Positions 1 through 4,096 of a DNA stretch of 7,629 nt are shown here, one piece after another. A program made the translations under genes and the position numbers. The stretch's first letter is position 1; the number at the start of each line of letters is the position of its first letter. This DNA comes from JAQVXR01 sp050945755 (GTDB taxonomy: Bacteria > Bacillota > Dehalobacteriia > Dehalobacteriales > Dehalobacteriaceae). The stretch spans positions 1 to 7,629 of the forward strand of contig JBMNTN010000076.1 in assembly GCA_050945755.1 (NCBI GenBank), given 5' to 3'. Below the pieces are notes generated by a model. It saw only the letters and a program-made list of their open reading frames with translations. It ran no database searches and was not told where the DNA came from.

Positions 1-1
1 C

Positions 2-232
2 GAAGATAAAAATAAGCTAATTTCTCAAATCGATCAAAAGTGGCTGTCCTGGTTTATAGAACGGCGGGAAAAATATGCAGGGACTCCTGTGGGAAAAATT
101 ACGGAGTGCCATTTTTGCAGCGGTTGCTGGACAGTAGTACCGACAGCAGTTGTCCGGCATGCCCGATTCCAAGATGGGGATGTGTTCTGTGAACAATGCG
201 GGCGATTGCTCTTTGCCCCAAAAATTTCCTGA
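2..232 (+). CDS. C4-type zinc-ribbon domain protein (3' end only)
   Basis: This is the last 76 codons and the stop of a gene whose start lies before the window. The visible part has a short charged helical stretch, then a four-cysteine zinc ribbon: CxxC at 107-118 (Cys-His-Phe-Cys) and CxxC at 188-199 (Cys-Glu-Gln-Cys), the second followed by Gly-Arg-Leu-Leu-Phe close to the C-terminus. A C-terminal CxxCGR(I/L)L(Y/F) ribbon after a long coiled coil is the hallmark of the COG1579 family, whose members are about 230-240 residues and have no firmly assigned role beyond presumed nucleic-acid or protein binding. The coiled-coil half is outside the window and cannot be checked. The gene ends 10 nt before the rnpB promoter. 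Family assignment is fairly secure; molecular function is unknown. Confidence 0.75.
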   Translation, partial: EDKNKLISQIDQKWLSWFIERREKYAGTPVGKITECHFCSGCWTVVPTAVVRHARFQDGDVFCEQCGRLLFAPKIS

Positions 233-242
233 AGAAGGATGC

Positions 243-271
243 TTGCATTTCCCTATACAAAATGTTAAAAT
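243..271 (+). promoter_or_regulatory. Promoter of rnpB
   Basis: A -35 box TTGCAT (243-248) is separated by exactly 17 nt from a -10 box TAAAAT (266-271), and a TG one base before the -10 adds an extended -10 element. The predicted start near 278 is about 17 nt upstream of the first base of the RNase P RNA P1 helix, so a short 5' leader would be trimmed. It is a housekeeping sigma-A type promoter and lies fully between the upstream stop codon and the RNA gene. Confidence 0.7.
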
Positions 272-294
272 AACTCTCCAAGGCAATTTAATAG

Positions 295-661
295 GCAATT
301 GAGTAAGTTGAGTGGTCGCAGGCAGAGTACCGAAAGGTCCTGTCTGAGGAAAGTCCGAGCTCCATAGGGCAGGGTGCTGGTTAACGGCCAGTGAGGGTGA
401 CCTCAAGGAAAGTGCCACAGAAATGCAGACCGCCTAAGACGGCTTATGCCGGACGGTAAGGATGGAACGGTGCGGTAAGAGCGCACCAGCAGCCAGGTGA
501 CTGGCTGGCTAGGTAAACCCCACCTGGAGCAAGACCGAATAGGGGGACATTGGGATTGCCCGTCCCGTTCCCGGGTAAGGTTGCTGGAGGTACTAGGTAA
601 CTAGTATCCTAGATAGATGACCGCTTTTAACAAAACTCGGCTTATAGATTTGCTCAATTGC
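295..661 (+). ncRNA. rnpB: RNase P RNA, bacterial class A
   Basis: This is the catalytic RNA of RNase P, which with the RnpA protein removes 5' leaders from tRNA precursors. Its ends pair as a 12-bp P1 helix (295-306 with 650-661, one G-U). Universally conserved blocks are present: GAGGAAAGTCCGAGCTCC at 337-354, the P10/P11 block GGTGCGGTAAGAGCGCACC around 469-487, GGAGCAAGACCGAATAGG near 525-542, AGATAGATGACCGC at 610-623, and ACAAAACTCGGCTTATAG at 630-647. P12 is a 7-bp stem (490-496/501-507) capped by a GTGA tetraloop. P18 is an 8-bp stem (589-596/601-608) capped by GTAA. The GGGTAA element at 573-578 corresponds to the loop that binds the tRNA CCA end. The P15-P18 arrangement is the ancestral A type rather than the B type of Bacilli. 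Its own promoter and terminator flank it. The mature ends may differ by a few bases. Confidence 0.96.
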
Positions 662-667
662 ATTTTT

Positions 668-699
668 AAGGGTGATGAATAGATGTTCATTACCCTTTT
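668..699 (+). terminator. Intrinsic terminator of rnpB
   Basis: A 12-bp stem (668-679 with 686-697, one G-U pair) with the 6-nt loop TAGATG starts 7 nt after the P1 helix of the RNase P RNA. The 3' arm runs into a short T stretch (696-699). The T tract is brief, but stem length and position make this the natural end of the rnpB transcript. Confidence 0.75.
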
Positions 700-802
700 A
701 ATTCTTCAGCAATAAGTTAATGGTGACTGAAATAAGTCCCAAGAGACTTGATGATGTTGTGATGCTTTTTGTTTATAATTTCCGAACTTAAAAATAAAGG
801 CG

Positions 803-834
803 TAAGTCCTTGATATATAGGGCTTATTTTTTTT
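803..834 (+). terminator. Orphan intrinsic terminator
   Basis: Stem TAAGTCCT (803-810) pairs with AGGGCTTA (819-826), with one G-U pair and an 8-nt loop, and is followed directly by eight T residues (827-834). It has the textbook form but follows no recognisable gene; the rnpB transcript already has a terminator 100 nt earlier. It may be a leftover of a lost gene, the end of a small RNA, or part of an attenuator for the downstream kinase-like gene. Confidence 0.7.
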
Positions 835-874
835 GTGCCGATTTGGGCCGATACATTATATTTCGGCATGAAAA

Positions 875-903
875 TTGCAACTGATTTTAGTTAAGGTTAG
901 TAT
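875..903 (+). promoter_or_regulatory. Candidate promoter of the choline kinase-like gene
   Basis: TTGCAA (875-880) and TAGTAT (898-903) are separated by 17 nt and lie downstream of the orphan terminator. The -10 matches consensus at only four of six positions. An alternative A+T-rich -10 (TATATA/TATAAA, 915-922) lacks a good -35. A start near 910 would give a leader of about 130 nt containing the 927-971 hairpin. Confidence 0.35.
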
Positions 904-926
904 TGGACTATGCCTATATAAAATAT

Positions 927-971
927 CGTTTGGGTTAAATAGTATTTGGTCTAAATGTTTAAACTCAAACG
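927..971 (+). repeat. Inverted repeat in the leader of the kinase-like gene
   Basis: The arms CGTTTGGGTT (927-936) and AACTCAAACG (962-971) are complementary over 10 bp with one G-U position, around a 25-nt A+T-rich loop. More A/T pairing is possible outside the arms (ATAT at 923-926 against AATAT at 972-976). No T tract follows, so it is not a terminator. It could be an operator with two half-sites or an RNA hairpin in the leader; the sequence does not decide. Confidence 0.55.
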
Positions 972-1043
972 AATATTTTACCCTGATTTTAGGAATTACA
1001 TTAACAAAGCCAAAATAATAAGGAATAGGAGAGAGGTAGCATA

Positions 1044-2006
1044 ATGGAAAACAAAATCATTATTGACTCTGCGGTTTCTTTGGAACATATTGGAAGCATT
1101 TTTCAAATCCTCAGCAAGGTTCCCCAGTTTGTTGAGAAAAATGCCAAAGTTAGTGCCATTGAAGTACTGCCAGGTGGACTGACCAATTATAATTTCAAAG
1201 TGACGGTTGATGATGTTACCTATGCTGTGCGTGTAGCAGGACCGGGAACTCACGAGTACTTGGATCGTCCTGCAGAAAAACATAATGCCCAGATTATGTC
1301 CGACATCGGGATTAACGCTCCCATTATTTATTATGACGAGTTTTATGGCCACCAGGTATGTAAATACATTGATGATTGTATTACGCTGCACATTCCCGAT
1401 TTCAAAAACAATGCTGAGTATTTGAAAAAAGCGGCAAAAGTTTTTCGGAAGTACCATACATGCGGAAAGCAGTTTAAAGCGGAATTTAATATATTCAGAG
1501 AATGTGATGCCTATCTAAAGATTCTAAAAGAAAAAAATTCACCTATGTATGAGGGTTCCGATTTGATGCTTGCCAAAGTAAATGAAATTAAAGCAGCTTT
1601 CGAAAAGAATCCTCAAGAGCTTGCGCCATGTCATAACGACCCTCTTTGCGAAAATTGGTTGGATGATAACAAAGATTTATATCTTGTTGATTGGGAATAT
1701 TCTGGAATGAACCAACCTATGTTTGATGTAGCTGCTTTAGTTATTGAGGCTGACCTGACAGCTGAACAAGAAAAATTTTTCTTAAAGGAATACTATGGTA
1801 GCGATATTAGTGAGAAACAATATGGACTTCTGATTATTAATCGTTTTCTCTGTGATGCTTTGTGGACATACTGGGCGATTCTTCAGATTGCTACCGGTAA
1901 GTCTCATGATGAGTACTGGCCCTATGGACAGAATCGGCATAACCGCGCCATGGCATTAGTTGAAAACGGAAGCTTGGATAAAGCTATTGCCGAGCTGAAC
2001 AAATAA
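1044..2006 (+). CDS. Choline/ethanolamine kinase-like phosphotransferase (LicA/APH fold)
   Basis: A 320-residue cytoplasmic protein with the protein-kinase-like fold of choline kinases and aminoglycoside phosphotransferases. Visible landmarks are a nucleotide-loop segment Gly-Gly-Leu-Thr-Asn-Tyr-Asn (44-50), the catalytic-loop signature HxDxxxxN as His197, Asp199 and Asn204, and the metal-binding Asp216 in Asp-Trp-Glu-Tyr (216-219). The DWEY form, with the preceding Leu-Tyr-Leu-Val, is typical of the choline kinase/LicA branch (COG0510), which transfers phosphate from ATP to choline or a related alcohol. Length fits the family. The ATG has a clear purine-rich ribosome site (AGGAGAGAGG, 1027-1036) 7 nt upstream. 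The gene stands alone between its own leader and a strong terminator. No choline transporter or cytidylyltransferase gene (LicB/LicC type) lies nearby, so the substrate (choline, ethanolamine, another amino alcohol) remains inferred. Confidence 0.82.
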   Translation: MENKIIIDSAVSLEHIGSIFQILSKVPQFVEKNAKVSAIEVLPGGLTNYNFKVTVDDVTYAVRVAGPGTHEYLDRPAEKHNAQIMSDIGINAPIIYYDEFYGHQVCKYIDDCITLHIPDFKNNAEYLKKAAKVFRKYHTCGKQFKAEFNIFRECDAYLKILKEKNSPMYEGSDLMLAKVNEIKAAFEKNPQELAPCHNDPLCENWLDDNKDLYLVDWEYSGMNQPMFDVAALVIEADLTAEQEKFFLKEYYGSDISEKQYGLLIINRFLCDALWTYWAILQIATGKSHDEYWPYGQNRHNRAMALVENGSLDKAIAELNK

Positions 2007-2020
2007 AAATCATATCTTCA

Positions 2021-2057
2021 AAAGCCTGGGAATTCCCCCAGGCTTTTTGTTTTTTTG
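2021..2057 (+). terminator. Strong intrinsic terminator after the kinase-like gene
   Basis: A perfect 10-bp stem AAAGCCTGGG/CCCAGGCTTT (2021-2030 with 2037-2046) with a 6-nt loop is followed by a T-rich tail to 2057. It starts 14 nt after the stop codon and insulates the kinase-like gene from the operon downstream. The next roughly 175 nt hold no gene I can support. Confidence 0.93.
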
Positions 2058-2234
2058 GCGATAACTTATGAAACAGGTTGTCCTTGCCAACTTGAAGGGT
2101 TAGAGCATGATAGAATCTTTCTTATTTATCAGGAGGCTACGTATCAGTAAGGCAACCCAAAAAATAATGACAATCAGCAGGAATTGTGAAAAATAGGTGG
2201 AATAGATGGTAAAAAACGTAAAACAAAACTACTC

Positions 2235-2260
2235 TTGGTAGGCTATTTTTGTGTTACAAT
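2235..2260 (+). promoter_or_regulatory. Putative promoter of the three-gene operon
   Basis: An extended -10, TGtTACAAT (TG at 2252-2253, hexamer 2255-2260), matches consensus at five of six positions. The nearest -35-like hexamer TTGGTA (2235-2240) is only 14 nt away, so the extended -10 would have to carry recognition. The predicted start is near 2267, about 12 nt before the preferred ATG at 2279. That makes the leader very short and argues against an upstream TTG start at 2249. Confidence 0.45.
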
Positions 2261-2278
2261 AGAAAGGACTATTCTGAT

Positions 2279-2896
2279 ATGAATCTTACAGAACTAAAAT
2301 TAAATAAGATAAATATTACTGTTGTCTTTAACAAACTGGATAAAGATTTAATTAGAAGGGATTTTATTAAACGATCTTTCGAAGGTACCGAGGTAATTAT
2401 TACTGATTTATCAGATGTCCTTTTGGTTATTTTACCAAAATTGCAAACACAGATAGTTTTTGAAGGTAGAAGGCTGTTAGTTGATTTCCCTGGAAAGGAT
2501 ATTGAGAAAGCGGCTGATTATTTAGCAAAGACTTGTACGAATCTAATAAGAGCTACCCAAGAAGCTCCGATTGAAGCTTATGGCATTAACTTGGATGGTA
2601 ATTCTGTTACTAATGATACAGATGTAAACAATCATTTATTGGATGTATGTTATGCAGGTGGAACCAAACTTAAGTCAGCAATTGGCGCAGATATAATTTC
2701 CGTGGCGCCTTCATTTAGTTTTTTCAAACATAATGCTCTGTTTAATTTAGCGTTAAAGCCGGCTAGAGATAATCATAAATGTATTGACTTTCATTGTAAC
2801 ATTCATTTTAATGCTATTGTGCCTGAAGAAAAGACGGTTCGGCAACAGGTTCTTGACTACTTGGAATACTTTAGAGAGATTATGGTCATGCTTTAG
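2279..2896 (+). CDS. Uncharacterised protein, first gene of a three-gene operon
   Basis: I do not recognise this 205-residue protein. It has no signal peptide or membrane segment and looks like a soluble alpha/beta protein. Alternating hydrophobic strands span roughly residues 10-70, a helix lies near 75-95, more strands fall around 98-105, 137-147 and 152-180 (including Asp-Phe-His-Cys-Asn-Ile-His-Phe), and a final amphipathic helix covers 184-205. The strand-rich core with a closing C-terminal helix is loosely like the sporadic TIGR04255 family, but I cannot confirm this. I chose ATG 2279, with AAAGGA (2263-2268) 10 nt upstream. The frame is also open from a TTG at 2249, but that codon lies upstream of the putative transcription start. 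A sampled 60-nt stretch is about 28% G+C, well below the neighbouring hsdM. The next gene starts 11 nt after the stop, so the two are almost certainly co-transcribed. Confidence 0.7.
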   Translation: MNLTELKLNKINITVVFNKLDKDLIRRDFIKRSFEGTEVIITDLSDVLLVILPKLQTQIVFEGRRLLVDFPGKDIEKAADYLAKTCTNLIRATQEAPIEAYGINLDGNSVTNDTDVNNHLLDVCYAGGTKLKSAIGADIISVAPSFSFFKHNALFNLALKPARDNHKCIDFHCNIHFNAIVPEEKTVRQQVLDYLEYFREIMVML

Positions 2897-2907
2897 GGGG
2901 TATTGAT

Positions 2908-3423
2908 ATGGAATCTACATTATCTTTGTCCCAAAGTTACAAAGGGCTTATTGCTGATTCTATATTGAATATTTTACCATATACATTAATAAAAGAACAA
3001 AGCAATTTGCCAGAAATACCGTGGGGAAGTCGCATAGTTGCTGAGAGATATTATTATACATATAATCTTCTAGAAAGCGTTAGGCAGAATATTGTTGATA
3101 TCCCATGGTGGACTATTGGGGAGAGTAATAATATGAGTCAGGATACCTGCGAAACAGAACTATTAGATCGTCTAATCAATGGATTATTGGCTTTTGCGAC
3201 AACTGAAAAAGTAATTATCTGTCAAAGAGAAAAATCTATTGCTTTTTGGGTGATTTCTAGTGCTTTGGATGTAATGACACAAAAGAAGTACTGCTATTTT
3301 TTTGCTGATATTGTTGATAAAGAATTTGATACAGAGTATATTTTTGATTTTAGAATTGTTGGTCCCTCAAATAGAGATTTAAAGAGAATTCCTACTGATG
3401 CCCAAGTTTATGTAAGGAGATAA
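2908..3423 (+). CDS. Uncharacterised protein, second gene of a three-gene operon
   Basis: A 171-residue protein that I do not recognise. It appears soluble and cytoplasmic. The N-terminal half is helical with an aromatic cluster (Glu-Arg-Tyr-Tyr-Tyr-Thr-Tyr, 46-52; Pro-Trp-Trp, 66-68). A hydrophobic segment around 86-121 (Leu-Leu-Ala-Phe, Ala-Phe-Trp-Val-Ile) is broken by charged residues and is more likely a buried core than a membrane span. The C-terminal part (128-170) alternates strands and ends in basic residues. A Gly-Ser-Arg at 40-42 has no Asp-x-Asp partner, so it is not a nucleotidyltransferase motif. The ATG has an excellent ribosome site (AGGGGG, 2895-2900, overlapping the upstream stop) at 7 nt. 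The third gene starts 3 nt after the stop, so translation of all three is probably coupled. Confidence 0.72.
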   Translation: MESTLSLSQSYKGLIADSILNILPYTLIKEQSNLPEIPWGSRIVAERYYYTYNLLESVRQNIVDIPWWTIGESNNMSQDTCETELLDRLINGLLAFATTEKVIICQREKSIAFWVISSALDVMTQKKYCYFFADIVDKEFDTEYIFDFRIVGPSNRDLKRIPTDAQVYVRR

Positions 3424-3426
3424 GCA

Positions 3427-3789
3427 ATGAAACCAGAGGAACACCAAAGGCGGTTTGAAAATACTGATACATTGATTAATGAGCCAATCATGGCAGTTGA
3501 TATTACAAAATACTGTGACTGGCTGGCAATAATGTTTTATTACGGTGCTGCCCATCTTGTGGACAAGCATTATGCTATGAGGAAAAGGCCATTCCATCCT
3601 GATAACCATTCTCAACGGGTTGATGAGTCACGTAGATTAAAAAGGGGAAATGTAGTTTATAAAGAATTCTTACTCTTATATAATGCAGGTCTTAACGCCA
3701 GGTACGAACCGATATTTTATGATCAAGAAGATGTAAAGGAACTAAAAGAATCTTATGATGCGATAAAGAGTATTTTATTAACAGCTTGA
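3427..3789 (+). CDS. Small HEPN-like helical protein, third gene of the operon
   Basis: A 120-residue, all-helical, soluble protein. Residues 29-50 form an amphipathic helix (Cys-Asp-Trp-Leu-Ala-Ile-Met-Phe-Tyr-Tyr-Gly-Ala-Ala-His). A basic loop with Arg54-x6-His61 and His61-x2-Arg64 follows, then a helix with Tyr78 and Leu82-Leu84, an Ala-Arg-Tyr at 91-93, and a last helix at 101-118. The order W..(F/Y)Y.A.H, H..R, Y..L, ARY is one I associate with small HEPN-domain proteins, often found in toxin-antitoxin and defence settings. HEPN ribonucleases use an Rx4-6H motif, and Arg54-His61 (or Arg52-x4-His57) would fit the spacing, but whether it is catalytic is inference. It is preceded by a near-perfect AAGGAG (3414-3419) at 7 nt and followed by a terminator. 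HEPN assignment is moderate; that the gene is real is well supported. Confidence 0.72.
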   Translation: MKPEEHQRRFENTDTLINEPIMAVDITKYCDWLAIMFYYGAAHLVDKHYAMRKRPFHPDNHSQRVDESRRLKRGNVVYKEFLLLYNAGLNARYEPIFYDQEDVKELKESYDAIKSILLTA

Positions 3790-3824
3790 GTGATAAGATT
3801 ATTTTAAATCATACGTTTTTACGG

Positions 3825-3862
3825 GATCAATCGTTAGTAACTGCGGTTGGTCTTTTTGTTTT
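3825..3862 (+). terminator. Intrinsic terminator after the three-gene operon
   Basis: The stem GATCAATCG (3825-3833) pairs with CGGTTGGTC (3844-3852) over 9 bp with two G-U pairs and a 10-nt loop. It is followed by TTTTTGTTTT (3853-3862). It lies 35 nt past the last stop and closes the operon, so hsdM needs its own promoter. Confidence 0.72.
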
Positions 3863-3930
3863 CTGGTTCTATAATGAATTATGTCCTTTTTAATTCAAAG
3901 GGTTGGTGAAAGATAAAACTTCGGCGATGA

Positions 3931-3948
3931 TTAGTGGTCACGCACTAA
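3931..3948 (+). repeat. Short inverted repeat upstream of the hsdM promoter
   Basis: TTAGTG (3931-3936) and CACTAA (3943-3948) are perfect 6-bp inverted arms around 6 nt. This compact dyad ends just before the left arm of the longer-spaced repeat at 3951-4002 and about 32 nt upstream of the -10 box, so it could be an upstream operator. No T tract follows. Confidence 0.4.
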
Positions 3949-3950
3949 GG

Positions 3951-4002
3951 CATAATCTAGGATATAAGGCAAAAAAATGATATAATTTGTGTTAAGATTA
4001 TG
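3951..4002 (+). repeat. Perfect 8-bp inverted repeat flanking the hsdM promoter
   Basis: CATAATCT (3951-3958) and AGATTATG (3995-4002) are exact inverted copies 36 nt apart. The left arm borders the expected -35 region and the right arm covers the predicted transcription start of the TATAAT promoter between them. This is the geometry of paired operator half-sites on either side of RNA polymerase, but both arms are A+T-rich and chance is possible. Confidence 0.4.
3978..3986 (+). promoter_or_regulatory. Promoter of hsdM-hsdS (extended -10)
   Basis: TGaTATAAT is a perfect extended -10 (TG at 3978-3979, TATAAT at 3981-3986), preceded by a run of seven A. No good -35 hexamer sits 16-18 nt upstream (TAGGAT region, 3958-3963), as is common for extended -10 promoters. 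Transcription would start near 3993, giving a leader of about 100 nt before the preferred hsdM start. Confidence 0.62.
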
Positions 4003-4080
4003 ATGTTATTTAGGCAGCTATGTATTAATAAACAAAGTTTTTCCCGGGAGTATTCAGTGGATATTATGAGGATTTAAGGG

Positions 4081-4089
4081 AAAGGTGAT
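4081..4089 (+). promoter_or_regulatory. Ribosome binding site deciding the hsdM start
   Basis: AAAGGTGAT contains GGTGAT (4084-4089), which pairs with the 16S rRNA anti-Shine-Dalgarno end and lies 7 nt before GTG 4097. The frame is also open at GTG 4085, but that codon lies inside this site and has only AAGGG 4 nt upstream. The downstream start is therefore preferred. Confidence 0.65.
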
Positions 4090-4096
4090 AAAACTC

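Larger units (their letters stand above)
700..1043 (+). other. Intergenic region between rnpB and the kinase-like gene
   Basis: I find no convincing gene in this stretch of about 340 nt. It holds an orphan intrinsic terminator (803-834), a weak candidate promoter (875-903), a 10-bp inverted repeat (927-936/962-971), and the Shine-Dalgarno site of the next gene (about 1027-1036). A 23-codon open frame (720-791, ATG to TAA) ends 11 nt before the orphan terminator. It lacks a ribosome binding site, so I treat it as at most the relic of a lost gene. A 6-bp inverted repeat TGCCGA/TCGGCA (836-841/863-868) sits just after the terminator. Confidence 0.6.

Noticed and set aside
17..418. Long open frame on the minus strand across the zinc-ribbon gene end and rnpB
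   Set aside because: It overlaps a coding frame with a convincing zinc ribbon and the start of the RNase P RNA. It has no ribosome site and its translation shows no family features.
774..779. Perfect TATAAT hexamer as a promoter -10
   Set aside because: There is no acceptable -35 at 16-18 nt and no proper TGn extension; transcription from it would run straight into the terminator at 803-834.
720..791. 23-codon frame upstream of the orphan terminator
   Set aside because: There is no Shine-Dalgarno site and no family resemblance; at best it is the tail of a decayed gene.
996..1457. 153-codon open frame on the minus strand
   Set aside because: It is fully antisense to the kinase-like gene, whose catalytic motifs are clear; it has no ribosome site and a low-complexity hydrophobic translation.
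3025..3033. Gly-Ser-Arg in the second cassette gene as an MNT-type nucleotidyltransferase motif (the usual HEPN partner)
   Set aside because: There is no Asp-x-Asp at the expected distance, and the surrounding sequence does not resemble the MNT fold, so the cassette is not a standard HEPN-MNT pair.
4000..4077. 25-codon frame in the hsdM leader as a regulatory leader peptide
   Set aside because: It begins with ATG-ATG but has no ribosome site and no codon run or overlap that would suggest attenuation; its first codon lies in the inverted-repeat arm.
4085..4087. GTG at 4085 as the hsdM start
   Set aside because: The ribosome site would be too close (4 nt) and the extra four residues do not match the usual HsdM N-terminus; GTG 4097 fits both.
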